DNA from: JBMNPT01 sp050943735
GTDB lineage: Bacteria > Bacillota > Clostridia > Oscillospirales > RGIG577
Direction of reading: 5' to 3'
Length of the DNA stretch: 64,000 bases
NCBI GenBank assembly: GCA_050943735.1
Contig: JBMNPT010000004.1
Location: 62,001-126,000, forward strand
Positions 1 to 10,864 of this stretch are shown one piece after another. Position numbers and translations under genes: made by a program. Position 1 is the first letter of the stretch. Every line of letters starts with the position of its first letter. The notes under the pieces are model-generated. The model made no database searches, was not told where the DNA came from, and was given only the letters and a program-made list of their open reading frames with translations.

Positions 1-2
1 CT

Positions 3-3000
3 GTACCAGCCACCTGTACCGAGGACGGGTATGACATCTATCAAACCACATTGACCCACATCGAAACAGAAGGAAAACATCCTGTGGTGGAAACTCACAT
101 CACCATTCCCTTCATTGGACATACATACGTAGCAGCCCCCGACCAGGACCCCACCTGTACCCTTCCGGGCTACACCGTGCAGGTCTGTACCAACGAGCAA
201 AACCATCTGGTGCCTGAGGGGACCTGCTCTGCTCCTCAAATATTGACTCCCATTCCCGGTTCTCAGCCTTTGGGACACCGTTATCAGGTGGGAGAAAATG
301 GAGTGACCAATCCCACCATCAAAAAGGACAATTCTCAGCCCACCACAGTCACGTATACCTGTGCCAACTACAGTGAGGACCCTGCTCAGAACCATCATGA
401 TGGAACTGAACCTACCTATACCTGGCAAATCCCTGCCACCACCCTGGTGGCCAGCACCGCAAATACATTGGAAGATTTGACTCTCCCCACTGTATCCAGC
501 GTAGGCAATTCCACTACTGCCCGGCTGTATTGGCCCTCTTCTGTGGACACTGACGCGCCTTTGGAACCCGGCACACATTACTATGAAGTGGGACTGTATG
601 TCACAGCCAGCACCGCTTTCCCCGCTTATGAGAACGATACTTTTCTCATTGAAGTACAGGTGGAAAAGAAATCTCTGGACTTCTCCCACATTGATTTTGT
701 AAATGAAGTGCGCTATGCGGCTTTGAACAATGGGGAGTTTCATGTAGATGGCGCCCCCAATGAAACCACTCAAATCAATGTGGAATACCGTCCCAAAAAC
801 GGCGGGGATGACCAGTGGACCACCAGTCAACCTCCCGAGGCTTCCGGAGCCGATGCCGCTGAATACGAAGTGCGCATCACCTATGAGTTTGACAACCTGA
901 AATACAAACTGGATCTGACCAATCCCGCTCTTTTGCCGTCCAGTGAATACACGCTGGCTCAGGGAACAACCGCAAATACTGCCACCATCACCGGCCCTTA
1001 TGAAGTTCGTTCTCTGAAACCAGAAGATTTGACGGTGACTTCCATTCCAAACCTTTCTTATAAAGGAGAGGGCCAGAGCCAGGCGACTTTGCTTGTGACA
1101 GGTTTGCCTGCCGGTGCCGAAGTGACCGTTTCCTGGACGGAAAACGGTCAGCCGAAGACAGAAACCTTCACATCCGATATCGCCTCTCATAGAATTGCCA
1201 ACATCACAAATGCGGGCACCTATCCCATCACCATCACAGTGAAACACCCATCTTTCGACAGTGGTATCGCCATTCGTCAGGGAACGGGCGTCATCGCCAA
1301 GGCAAAGGTCACTCCACCCTCCCCCATCACCAACCTTCAGCCCTATATTCCAACCTTTGAGCAGACCGGCGTGCCTGACAGTGAGGACAGCCGTTACGCC
1401 GTAACGGGGAATAAAGCCATCAATGCAGGTACACACACTGCCACTGCCACTTTGCATGACCCGGACAACTATCAGTGGACTCAAAATGATCCCAACGGGG
1501 ATGGTGTGGCAGAAATTGAATACACCATTCTGCGGCGTACCCTGACCAAGCCAACCATTCAAACCGGCATGGCAAAGTCGCCCTATACAGGCTCGCCTAA
1601 AGAAGCGCTGACCAATGCCAACGGCGAACTTTCCTACACTTACGACGACCAGGGCGCCCTGACCGCCCAATGGACAGCATATCCCGGCAGTGTGGCCTAC
1701 ACCGCCACCAATGCCAAAAAAACCGACGCGGATACCTATGAAGTGAAAGTATCGCTTGCAGACAAGGACAACTACCGGTGGGTTGGTTCTGCCCTGGATA
1801 CAGAAGATTACACCCTCAGCTGGACCATCGACCCCAAGCAGATCACCGCACCCACTGCGTCTGTGCAGAATGATCAATACACCGGCACAGCGTACAACGC
1901 AGGTGAAAAGATCACACTAGCTTCCCATTCGGACGACTCCGAAGGCATTTTGGTGCTGGGAAGCGATCACCGCTATTACACTTCGGAAACCTCCTCCACC
2001 CCCATGGAGGCTCCGCCGGTAAATGCCGGTTTCTACTGGGTCGTGGTGGACTGGGACTTCGCACCCGGGCAGACAGCCGGAAACTATCAGATCGGTGGCA
2101 GAACGCGCATCCGTTTCCAGATCACCCAGGCGGACGCCACAGTGAGCTTCCCGGAGGATCACGTAGAAGCTCCTTACTCCATCGCCGGAGTCCAGCTGCA
2201 GGCTGCGACTGTGGATGGACTGAAAGAAGCGGACGCGCAAAAACCCCCTGCCGAAGTCTATACCATTCAGTATCAGTATCGTTATAAAGCGGATGAGCAG
2301 GCAGACTATGGAGAATGGATTTCTGTTTCCTCCAACCAGCCTCTCACCCAAAAGGGCTATTATGAGATTCAGGCTTCTTTGGACAGTGCCAACTATACGG
2401 CACAGCCCGCTTTCTATACCCTGCACATTGCCTCCGCTGAACAGACTGTACAACTGACAGATGAGTCTCAGCAGCCAGTGGCAAATGACTCCACTGTCAC
2501 CAAAACATTGAACGACACCCCCTTTACCATCACAGGCAAAGGCTATGTTGCCGGTCAAATGACCTCTTCGGCCATCTCTTACCAGGTCACCAGCGGCTCC
2601 GATGTAGCTCAGGTCAATGCTCAGACAGGTGAAGTTTCCCTGCTGAAAACCGGTACGGCCACCATCACCGTCACAGCCGCCGCCGACTCTGCCTTTGGCA
2701 ATTACGGAGAAGGCAAAGCTACCTATCATATTGCTGTGACCCAGGGAACTGTCACCATCACACCCAACAGCCAGACCTCCTTCCCCTATGACGCTAAGCC
2801 TTTGCAGGAAACCGATTATCAGGCCACTGTCACAGGGGTTCCAGGAGCGACCGCCCCCGACCAAGCACTGCTCTATCAATTTTACGACACCCAGAGCAAC
2901 GCAGAAGCAGGCGCTGCCCAAGGACAGCTCCCCGTTCCCACCGATGTGGGCGAATATTGGCTCCGCATCACATACCCGGGGGACAGCAACTACGCCCCCG

Positions 3001-6000
3001 CCTATCAAGTGGTGCAAATCCATATCACCAACGCCACTCCTCAGGTGGAAGCCTCTGCATACAATCATCCCTATGACGGTCAGAGTCATCTCCTGAAAGA
3101 CCAGATCACCGTCAAGGGCGTGGATGGGACTCCGCTGCCGGAAAGCGCATACACCGTTGAGTTTGTGAAAAGCGCGGATCAGCCGTCAGACTGGTCTGCC
3201 GCGGAAAAAGTGACCAGTTTCAAGGACGCTCACAGCGCCACTTACTGGTACAGAGTCACCGCTCTCAATTACGATGAAGTGGTGGGGTCTTTCACCGTCA
3301 CCGTCTCTCCCAGACCTCTGACAGTGGATCATATTCCCCAAAGCTTTTCCAAGCCATACGACGGCACCCCCGATATAACCGATGATCTGTCCGGTATCAC
3401 CATAGAAACCGGTGTGGCGTCGGAAACCATCTCTGTCCAAGCGTCTTCCGGCGCCTATGCGGATAAAAACGCAGGTACGGACAAAGACGTCACTCTCCAG
3501 CTGACTCTGAATGGTGAAGGCATCAACTGGGCCAACTACAGCTATCAAAATAGTCCATTGACCGGCGCAACCCTGTCTTTGCAGCAAGCCAAAGCCGGCA
3601 TCATCACCCCCAAAACCATCTCCATTGTCAGCGGCATCACCGCTGAAACCAAGACGTACGATGGCAACCCGTCGGTCAATCTCTCGGGCAAGGCTGTCGC
3701 TTCCGGCTTTATTCCAGGCGATCAGGTGGAGTTTTCTAACGCCGCCGGAAAAATCGGCATCGCCGACAGCGCGGATGTGGGAACCCACTCTGTCACTGTG
3801 TCAAAATCCCTGCTGCAAACCCTCCTCACCGGCAGCGATGCCCAAAATTACCAGGTCTCTCAGGACTACACAGGGACCACTGTCAGCATTACAGCCAGAC
3901 CGGTCTATCTGCTGTTCCCGCAGCAGACCTATGGGCAGCCCTGGTCCACTCAGATTCCCTACGCGCCCGAGGGCCTGCGTCCTCAGCTGCAGGAATACCA
4001 GGTAACGCCCCAGTCGCCTGATCTGGATTCGGGTTTTGTGCTGGATGACAGCCTAAGCCAGGACGACATTGTGTACACCTTCCAGAGCGACTCCGGTCCT
4101 GTGGAAAATCCGGTCAACCTGGGCGCGTACACCGTTACCGCTGCTTTGAAGGCTGACGCTCAGGGCAAGTTTGCCAACTATCAAATTGAGCCTGTTACCG
4201 GTACGGTGACCATTGTACAGAACAGCGCCAAATTGAATGTAAACATCGACCATCAGGAGACCCTGACCTACACCGGTCTTGGCGTGGATCCCATTGTGAG
4301 CATCCAGGTGCAGGGCGGGACTGATCTGCTGGGCGAAAATGACTACACCATTGGCTTTGCACTGCAGGCTGACGGCCCCTATGATCTCACCCGCAGTGAA
4401 CTGCCCTCCCATATCAAGGACGCTGGGAATTACACCATTTACTGGCAGGTGCAGACCACCAATTACGGCAGCAAAACCGGTTCTTTCCAGTTTCTCATTG
4501 ACCGGGCTCCCCTGGTGATCAACCGTACAGTGAATGAAACCAAATCCTATGACGGCACTGTCGAAGCCAAGACTCAAATCTCCCAAATCAGTTTGTCCGG
4601 CCTGCAAAATCTGGAGCAAATTCAGGTGGAATGCACCAGCGCACAGTACAACAATCCAACGGTTTCAGCCGATCAGATCACAGTCACCTATACCCTCACC
4701 GCTCTGAGCGACACCAAGCTGGACAATTACACCGTTCAGGCGGGCAGCTCCACAGAAAATAACCTGACAGGAGCCAACGGTACCATCACCGAAACCACAG
4801 ACGGTACCATTCAACCCGCCCAAGCCACCGTTTCCATCCAGGACCAGTCCGCCGTTTATGATGGAACAACCCCCACACCCAACCAGAACGGGTACACCGT
4901 TTCCGGCATGGTACACAACGAAACCGGCGAAGACCTGAATCTCACCTTCTCGCTGTTCAACGGAAACAGTGACGCAGGCACCTATGCCATCACCGGCCAA
5001 GCGGCCAACCCCAACTACCAGGTTACCTTCACCGGAAACTGGAGCCAGGCGGGCACCTATCAGGGAAAAGCGGGTATTTTCACCATTACAACCCGTTCCA
5101 TCTCGGTGGGAATTGGCACCGCCCAGGGAAATTATGGCGATCTGCCCAATCTGAAAAATGTTGTCCTGGACTATCAGCCAACTGACGGCGACGAGGGCCT
5201 TGCTCCCTCTCAAACCCAGCTGGATGGCATTGTTCTGCAGGCAATGACCGCATTGGATGGCACCCCCGTAGACAACCAAACTCCTGTGGGAACCTATCTC
5301 ATCACCGGCACCGATCAAAACCACAACTATGACATCACCTTCACTCCGGGCAGCTACCAAATCAATCAGCGGCCGGTGACAGTCACCCTCTATGATCAGG
5401 AGAGCTTCTACGGAGAGAACCTTGCCCAGCTGACCTGGGATGTCACCAACGGCACCATGGCCAACGGAGAATCCCTGGGGATGCAGCTGGAAACCGCTGC
5501 CTCTCCAGACAGTGCAGCCGGCACCTATGCCATTGTGGAGAAATCCCGGGATGACAGAGTCGCCGCCAATTATCAGGTCACCGTTGAAGGAGAAACCCCT
5601 TATAACGGCAACCCACAGCAGGCCACTTACACCATCAAACCCGCGGCTCTCTCCATCCGGTTTGCCAGTCCGTCGGTCAACGTATCCATTGACGGTACGG
5701 TGCAAAATCCTCTGCAATACACCAACACCAACAGCGGCGCCACATTTACCGACAAACCGGAAGGCGTATCCATCGAATATACCTCTCAACAGCCGGATGT
5801 GGCCAGCGTGGATCCATCCACCGGCGCTGTGACCATTCACCGCTCCGGTGACGCCACCATCACAGCCGTTGTAACCGACGGCGGCACCAACTACAACAGC
5901 GGCGCCAGCGCCACCTATATCCTGCATGTGTCCACGGCGGGCGCCGGAATCCAGGTGAGCGTACAGCCCAAAGAACTGACATACAACGGCAATCCCCAGG

Positions 6001-9000
6001 AGCTGGTCACCGCATCGGTAAAAACTCCGGTGGGCGCCACCCTGCAGTTCCGTCTGAGTGAGGCGGATCCCTGGTCGGAGCACATTCCCACCGGCCTTGA
6101 CGCAGGCACCTATACCGTCTATTGGCAGGCCAGCCATCCCGGATATACCACCATTTCCGACAGTGTGGCCGTAAAGATTCAAAAGGCCAATCCTTCTACT
6201 GGATTCAGCCACTCCGACGTGCTTACCACCTATGCCCAGGGAAAGATCTTTGACAGCACCGGCGAAACCACTCTGCAGATCAACCCCCTGTACCAGCAGG
6301 AGGCCGGATGCAGTATTCTCTACCTGAGCAACAATACCCAGGTGGCCCGTGTGGATGGCAACAATCTGCAAACCATCGCCCTGCTGAGTACCGGAAGAGC
6401 ACGGATCAGCGCTGAATTCGCCGAGACAGCCAATTTCCACGCTCAGACTGTATTTTTCAATCTCACTGTAAACGACGCTACCACTACCATTGATTTCTCG
6501 GCCGATTCTTACAACACCGAGTACGATGGTCTGCCCCACGGGAGCCGGATTACCGTCCACTCCCCCCAGAATTACACCATCCGCTACAGCGGCAATCAGG
6601 GCAGCAGCTATGATTTGGAAGAGTCCCCCACTGTCACCAATGTGAATGACAGCCCTCTGACCATCTATTTCCAGGTTCAGGCGCCGGGATATCCCAGCCG
6701 GGAAGGAACTCAGACGGTACGCATTACCCCCAAAGAACTCAGTCCCACCATGATCTCTGGTGTGGGCAGCAGCTATACCTATACCGGTCAGCAAATTACC
6801 ATTCCCAACCTGACAGTGACGGACGGCAGTACCCTGCTGGCAGAGAATACCGACTATAAGGTAGAGTACGGCACAAACACCCATGTGGGTGAAAGCGACG
6901 AGCCTTCGCTGGCCAATGGCGGCGGATATGTAAAAATCACCGGGCTTGGCAACTACACCGGTGAAATCACCCAATACTTTGCCATTACCTCGGTGGACGC
7001 CACCTATCTCCAGGCCTCTCTGGACCGCTATTTCGGCCATTACAGCGACAGTGCCACCAATCATGCCACCGTCACAGTGCAGCATGGACAGCATGACGTG
7101 GACGCCAGCGAAATTTCTTTGGACGTATCTTACACCAATGGCACCACAACCATCCCTGATGCACTGGCCGAAGGGTACGCGCAGCAGCAGGATTTGACCC
7201 TCACCTTCCAACAGGCGGGAATTTACACCATCATGGTGCATGTAGATGGGACCCACAAGGGTGCCTTCACTCTCTACTACACCCTGCTGCCCCAAAACGA
7301 GACCGGAGAGTTCACCATTTCTGGTCTGGATCATAACACAGTTGTGTACGACGCTCAAAATCATGCGTTTGTTCCCGACGTTTCTGTCGACCAGAATTCC
7401 CTGACCCAGGGTGTGGATTACCAACTCTCTTACAGCTACACACCCTTTGCCGGTACTCCTGTTCCTTCACAGGAATACGATCCCGCTCAGACCCAGTTGG
7501 TGGAAGCTGGCTTGTATGAAATCACTGTCACAGGTATCAACAACTACAGCGGCACTGGTAGAGTCTATTTACTGATTTGCCAGCGGAATCTTGCCGACGG
7601 CTCCATTGACGTTCAATTTTCTGACGATTCTCTCATCTATAACGGCAAGGCTCAAACCCCTGGGCTCACACTGATATATGAAGGTAGTTCCATCGATCAT
7701 TTGAGCGCTACCCAATATTTCAACAACAGCAATGCGGGTTCGGCCCAGGCGGTGAGCAGTACCACAGATGACAACAACAACTTCACTGGTACTCGGGTAG
7801 ATTCCTTCACCATTGCACCAAAATCTCTGCTGGACCCCACCATTTCGGCCATAGCAAATCCCGAGGAATATGCCTACACCGGTACCATTGTCACTCCGCT
7901 GGTAACCGTTACGGACCAGGAAACCGGAAAAACACTGTCTCCCGGTGTGGATTACACGGTGACTTCTCAAGCCCGTGAACCTGGCAGCCATCAGGCCGAA
8001 GTACAGGGCAACGGCAACTACACCAATCAGCTTTCGGTCAGCTTCATCATCAGCAGCAGTCCCTCTCCTGTAACGGGAATGAAACTGCAAGTCACTCCGG
8101 ATGAATGGACCTACGGAACCACTGTTCCCTCTGTCAGTGTGACTTTCAATGAAGTGGAGATGAGCAGTGGCTATACCCTGTCGGTGATGCGGGACGGTGT
8201 TGAAATTGTCTCCCAGCAAGACAAGGATGCGGTCATCGCCGCATTGAAAGAGCCGGGTGATTACACCATCACAGCCAATGGCACCGGTGCTTATGCGGGA
8301 GCCAGCGACACTGCAACTGTTACCATTCACAAGATTCTTCCCACACTGAAAATCACAGCCAGCCCCACCAGTCTTTCCGGCGGAGGGAAGGTCACCTTGA
8401 CTCTCCATGGCAGTAACCTGCCGGCGAGTACCGATCTGACCCAGCTTCTCTCGGTACAGACTGCCAACGGCACCGCCTTGGACCTGAGTCAGCTTACCTG
8501 GAAGACAGAAAACGATGGACTTACATCCAGTTTTACAGCGGCCAACGCCAACGAAACCTATACCTTTACACTGGTCTTTGCTGGGGATCAGCACCATGAT
8601 TCCGCTCGGGCCACCACCCAGGTGGTCACCGCCCGTCAAAGCGGCGGCGGTGGCGGCGGCGGTGGAAGCACCACCTACACCATCACCGCCAGCGCGGGCG
8701 AAAATGGCTCCATCAGTCCCAGTGGAAAGGTCTCTGTCGTCAGCGGCCAGGATTCGTCCTTTGTTTTCACACCTTCCGCAGGTTATAAAGTAGCCGAGGT
8801 ATTGGTGGACAATCAAAGTGTGGGCGCTCCCAGCAGTTATACCTTCACCAATGTCACTGCCAACCACACCATCTCTGTCACCTTCGAAAAAGGCAGTGAA
8901 GTCGCAGATCCCAATGACACAGGGGTAGCAGATTGGCTGATTACTGGAGAACACATCCAATACCTCAGTGGTTACGGGGAAAATCAGTTCGGCCCCACCG

Positions 9001-9569
9001 ACAATATGACCCGCGCGCAGGCAGCCCAAATGTTCTACAATTTGCTGCTGAACAAAAATGTACCCATCACCGTCCAGTTCACAGATGTACCTGCTGATAC
9101 CTGGTATGCACAGGCGGTTCATACCCTGGCCTCTCTGGGCATTGTGGAAGGCGTGGGCAACCATGAGTTCGCGCCAAATCGCTCCATCACCCGGGCTGAA
9201 TTTACAGCAATCGCCATGCGATTTGCCCATTTGGACGTACAGGGAAGCGATATTTTCCCAGATGTAAGCGAAACTGACTGGTTCTATCATCAGGTAACCA
9301 CCGCAGTTACCTACGGCTGGATCAATGGCTATGCGGATGGAACCTTCTGTCCTCACAATACCATCACCCGGGCAGAGGTCACAGCCATCACCAACCGGAT
9401 GCTGGGCCGTACAGCGGATCAGGCATTTGTGGAAAAACACATGGATGAATTGACGCAGTTTGCAGATGTAAGCCGATACTATTGGGCCTATTATGACATC
9501 ATGGAAGCCACCAACTTCCACACCCACTCCAATGAAAACGGCGTAGAAAACTGGACTGCACTACAGTAA
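3..9569 (+). CDS. Giant MBG/YDG-repeat surface protein with C-terminal SLH domains (5' end outside window)
   Basis: The reading frame is open from base 3, so the gene starts upstream; the TTG at 51 is not a credible start. About 3,190 residues are visible. More than 15 degenerate repeats of roughly 80-150 residues carry the Y-[DTN]-G hallmark of MBG/YDG beta-sandwich domains (for example PYDGTPDITDD, TYDGNPSVNL, SYDGTVEAKTQ, VYDGTTPTPNQ, IYNGKAQTPGL, AYTGTIVTPLV), many ending in GNYTG- or AGTY-like edges. Two segments resemble Big-type domains (GDATITAVV, GTATITVTA). A seven-glycine linker near 8641-8664 precedes a GENGSISPSG bacterial-repeat domain, then three SLH repeats at about 8920-9060, 9075-9225 and 9255-9405, with the TRAQ/TRAE motif in each. 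SLH repeats bind pyruvylated cell-wall polymers, so a secreted, wall-anchored adhesin or stalk is inferred. No enzymatic domain is visible. Confidence 0.9.
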   Translation, partial: VPATCTEDGYDIYQTTLTHIETEGKHPVVETHITIPFIGHTYVAAPDQDPTCTLPGYTVQVCTNEQNHLVPEGTCSAPQILTPIPGSQPLGHRYQVGENGVTNPTIKKDNSQPTTVTYTCANYSEDPAQNHHDGTEPTYTWQIPATTLVASTANTLEDLTLPTVSSVGNSTTARLYWPSSVDTDAPLEPGTHYYEVGLYVTASTAFPAYENDTFLIEVQVEKKSLDFSHIDFVNEVRYAALNNGEFHVDGAPNETTQINVEYRPKNGGDDQWTTSQPPEASGADAAEYEVRITYEFDNLKYKLDLTNPALLPSSEYTLAQGTTANTATITGPYEVRSLKPEDLTVTSIPNLSYKGEGQSQATLLVTGLPAGAEVTVSWTENGQPKTETFTSDIASHRIANITNAGTYPITITVKHPSFDSGIAIRQGTGVIAKAKVTPPSPITNLQPYIPTFEQTGVPDSEDSRYAVTGNKAINAGTHTATATLHDPDNYQWTQNDPNGDGVAEIEYTILRRTLTKPTIQTGMAKSPYTGSPKEALTNANGELSYTYDDQGALTAQWTAYPGSVAYTATNAKKTDADTYEVKVSLADKDNYRWVGSALDTEDYTLSWTIDPKQITAPTASVQNDQYTGTAYNAGEKITLASHSDDSEGILVLGSDHRYYTSETSSTPMEAPPVNAGFYWVVVDWDFAPGQTAGNYQIGGRTRIRFQITQADATVSFPEDHVEAPYSIAGVQLQAATVDGLKEADAQKPPAEVYTIQYQYRYKADEQADYGEWISVSSNQPLTQKGYYEIQASLDSANYTAQPAFYTLHIASAEQTVQLTDESQQPVANDSTVTKTLNDTPFTITGKGYVAGQMTSSAISYQVTSGSDVAQVNAQTGEVSLLKTGTATITVTAAADSAFGNYGEGKATYHIAVTQGTVTITPNSQTSFPYDAKPLQETDYQATVTGVPGATAPDQALLYQFYDTQSNAEAGAAQGQLPVPTDVGEYWLRITYPGDSNYAPAYQVVQIHITNATPQVEASAYNHPYDGQSHLLKDQITVKGVDGTPLPESAYTVEFVKSADQPSDWSAAEKVTSFKDAHSATYWYRVTALNYDEVVGSFTVTVSPRPLTVDHIPQSFSKPYDGTPDITDDLSGITIETGVASETISVQASSGAYADKNAGTDKDVTLQLTLNGEGINWANYSYQNSPLTGATLSLQQAKAGIITPKTISIVSGITAETKTYDGNPSVNLSGKAVASGFIPGDQVEFSNAAGKIGIADSADVGTHSVTVSKSLLQTLLTGSDAQNYQVSQDYTGTTVSITARPVYLLFPQQTYGQPWSTQIPYAPEGLRPQLQEYQVTPQSPDLDSGFVLDDSLSQDDIVYTFQSDSGPVENPVNLGAYTVTAALKADAQGKFANYQIEPVTGTVTIVQNSAKLNVNIDHQETLTYTGLGVDPIVSIQVQGGTDLLGENDYTIGFALQADGPYDLTRSELPSHIKDAGNYTIYWQVQTTNYGSKTGSFQFLIDRAPLVINRTVNETKSYDGTVEAKTQISQISLSGLQNLEQIQVECTSAQYNNPTVSADQITVTYTLTALSDTKLDNYTVQAGSSTENNLTGANGTITETTDGTIQPAQATVSIQDQSAVYDGTTPTPNQNGYTVSGMVHNETGEDLNLTFSLFNGNSDAGTYAITGQAANPNYQVTFTGNWSQAGTYQGKAGIFTITTRSISVGIGTAQGNYGDLPNLKNVVLDYQPTDGDEGLAPSQTQLDGIVLQAMTALDGTPVDNQTPVGTYLITGTDQNHNYDITFTPGSYQINQRPVTVTLYDQESFYGENLAQLTWDVTNGTMANGESLGMQLETAASPDSAAGTYAIVEKSRDDRVAANYQVTVEGETPYNGNPQQATYTIKPAALSIRFASPSVNVSIDGTVQNPLQYTNTNSGATFTDKPEGVSIEYTSQQPDVASVDPSTGAVTIHRSGDATITAVVTDGGTNYNSGASATYILHVSTAGAGIQVSVQPKELTYNGNPQELVTASVKTPVGATLQFRLSEADPWSEHIPTGLDAGTYTVYWQASHPGYTTISDSVAVKIQKANPSTGFSHSDVLTTYAQGKIFDSTGETTLQINPLYQQEAGCSILYLSNNTQVARVDGNNLQTIALLSTGRARISAEFAETANFHAQTVFFNLTVNDATTTIDFSADSYNTEYDGLPHGSRITVHSPQNYTIRYSGNQGSSYDLEESPTVTNVNDSPLTIYFQVQAPGYPSREGTQTVRITPKELSPTMISGVGSSYTYTGQQITIPNLTVTDGSTLLAENTDYKVEYGTNTHVGESDEPSLANGGGYVKITGLGNYTGEITQYFAITSVDATYLQASLDRYFGHYSDSATNHATVTVQHGQHDVDASEISLDVSYTNGTTTIPDALAEGYAQQQDLTLTFQQAGIYTIMVHVDGTHKGAFTLYYTLLPQNETGEFTISGLDHNTVVYDAQNHAFVPDVSVDQNSLTQGVDYQLSYSYTPFAGTPVPSQEYDPAQTQLVEAGLYEITVTGINNYSGTGRVYLLICQRNLADGSIDVQFSDDSLIYNGKAQTPGLTLIYEGSSIDHLSATQYFNNSNAGSAQAVSSTTDDNNNFTGTRVDSFTIAPKSLLDPTISAIANPEEYAYTGTIVTPLVTVTDQETGKTLSPGVDYTVTSQAREPGSHQAEVQGNGNYTNQLSVSFIISSSPSPVTGMKLQVTPDEWTYGTTVPSVSVTFNEVEMSSGYTLSVMRDGVEIVSQQDKDAVIAALKEPGDYTITANGTGAYAGASDTATVTIHKILPTLKITASPTSLSGGGKVTLTLHGSNLPASTDLTQLLSVQTANGTALDLSQLTWKTENDGLTSSFTAANANETYTFTLVFAGDQHHDSARATTQVVTARQSGGGGGGGGSTTYTITASAGENGSISPSGKVSVVSGQDSSFVFTPSAGYKVAEVLVDNQSVGAPSSYTFTNVTANHTISVTFEKGSEVADPNDTGVADWLITGEHIQYLSGYGENQFGPTDNMTRAQAAQMFYNLLLNKNVPITVQFTDVPADTWYAQAVHTLASLGIVEGVGNHEFAPNRSITRAEFTAIAMRFAHLDVQGSDIFPDVSETDWFYHQVTTAVTYGWINGYADGTFCPHNTITRAEVTAITNRMLGRTADQAFVEKHMDELTQFADVSRYYWAYYDIMEATNFHTHSNENGVENWTALQ

Positions 9570-9580
9570 ACACCTAAAAA

Positions 9581-9622
9581 CATTGGGGGAAGGGACGAAA
9601 GTCCCTTCCCCCAATGTTTTTT
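9581..9622. terminator. Bidirectional intrinsic terminator
   Basis: A perfect 16-bp stem (9581-9596 with 9601-9616, loop GAAA) is followed by six T on the plus strand and by five T on the minus strand. It sits between the convergent giant surface gene and dgoD and can serve both. Confidence 0.92.
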
Positions 9623-9688
9623 CTTTTACACCTCTTATGCCCACGAAATCGTGGTAAAATGCCCTGCTGCCATGGTTTTTTCACAGGA

Positions 9689-10837
9689 TTACCACTCTGC
9701 CACTGTTCCGTCAAAGTTGCGCCACACCGGATTTTTCCACGCATGACCGATGCGGTCTTCCTCCTGCAGTTTTTCCTCGTTGACCGTCACACCCAGCCCC
9801 GGCGCAGTGGGAATAGTGATAAAGCCTTCCCGGTAATCAAACACTTCTGGATTGAGAATATAATCCAGCAAATCACTTCCCTTGTTGTAGTGAATCCCCA
9901 GCGACTGCTCCTGGATGAACGCATTGGGTACACAGCTATCCAGCTGCACGCACGCAGCCAGCGCCACCGGTCCCAGCGGGCAATGGGGCGCCACTGCCAC
10001 ATCATACGCCTCCGCCATGGCGGCAATTTTCTTCACCTCGGTGATGCCGCCCGCATGGGACAAATCAGGCTGAATGATATCCACATACCCCGCCTCAAAA
10101 ATCTTTTTGAAATCCCATCGGCTGAAGGCACGCTCTCCGGTGGAAATAGGAGTAGAGGTATGGGCCACAATATCCCGCAGCGCTTCCAAGTTTTCATGCA
10201 GCACCGGCTCTTCGAGAAACATCAGCTTGTAAGGGTCCAATTCTTTTGCCAGCACCTTGGCCATGGGTTTGTGCACCCGCCCATGAAAATCCACCGCGAT
10301 GTCCATGTCATAGCCAAAGTGATCCCGAATGGCTGCCACCCGTTCCACCACTTGCTGTACCTTTTTGAAATTGTCGATGTAATGCATCTCTTCGGTGGCG
10401 TTCATCTTCACCGCAGTGATGCCAGCATCAAATTTTTCCTGTGCGGCTGTCACCACATCAGAGGGACGGTCCCCGCCAATCCAACTGTACATTTTCAATT
10501 TGCTGCGGCATTTACCCCCCAGCAGATTGTATACCGGCGTACCAAAAAATTTGCCCTTGATGTCCCACAATGCCTGATCAATCCCGGCAATGGCGCTCAT
10601 CAGTACAGGGCCTCCCCGGTAAAACGCAGCCCGATACAGTACCTGCCAGATGTCCTCAATCTCCATTGGGTCCCGTCCGATGAGATACTCCCGGCACTCT
10701 TCCACCGCGGTGCGCACCGTAGCCGCATGACCCTCAATGACAGGTTCTCCCCATCCATCGATGCCTCCATCTGTTTCAATCTTCAAAAAACACCATCTGG
10801 GACGGGCCAGGTACAATTTCATATCTGTGATCTTCAT
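9689..10837 (-). CDS. dgoD: D-galactonate dehydratase (enolase superfamily)
   Basis: This enzyme dehydrates D-galactonate to 2-keto-3-deoxy-D-galactonate in the DeLey-Doudoroff route. The protein is 382 residues, the length of E. coli DgoD, and closely resembles it throughout (FLKIETD, WGEPVIEG, YRGGPVLMSAIAGIDQALWD, QPDLSHAGGITE, EQSLGIHYNKG, SVAEW-like C-terminus). Mg ligands fall at D183, E209 and E235 and the catalytic histidines at H185 (DFHGR) and H285 (APHCPLGP). I chose the ATG at 10837 because AAAGG lies nine bases upstream; the ATG at 10846 directly abuts the Shine-Dalgarno site. It is divergent from a GntR/FCD regulator. The later steps (KDGal kinase, aldolase) are not in the window. 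The related enolase-superfamily acid dehydratases are the main alternative for substrate. Confidence 0.93.
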   Translation of the reverse strand: MKITDMKLYLARPRWCFLKIETDGGIDGWGEPVIEGHAATVRTAVEECREYLIGRDPMEIEDIWQVLYRAAFYRGGPVLMSAIAGIDQALWDIKGKFFGTPVYNLLGGKCRSKLKMYSWIGGDRPSDVVTAAQEKFDAGITAVKMNATEEMHYIDNFKKVQQVVERVAAIRDHFGYDMDIAVDFHGRVHKPMAKVLAKELDPYKLMFLEEPVLHENLEALRDIVAHTSTPISTGERAFSRWDFKKIFEAGYVDIIQPDLSHAGGITEVKKIAAMAEAYDVAVAPHCPLGPVALAACVQLDSCVPNAFIQEQSLGIHYNKGSDLLDYILNPEVFDYREGFITIPTAPGLGVTVNEEKLQEEDRIGHAWKNPVWRNFDGTVAEW

Positions 10838-10864
10838 ACCATTCATCCTTTCAAAACCTGTATT

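Noticed and set aside
4665..7424. 919-residue open frame on the minus strand, and a 652-residue one at 7569-9527
   Set aside because: Antisense to the giant surface gene, whose plus-strand translation has clear repeats and SLH domains. The long minus frames reflect repetitive codon use; they show no domain and no ribosome site.
1..9569. Tandem DNA repeat or CRISPR-like array
   Set aside because: Repetition is at protein level only; units vary in length and sequence, with no identical spaced DNA repeats.
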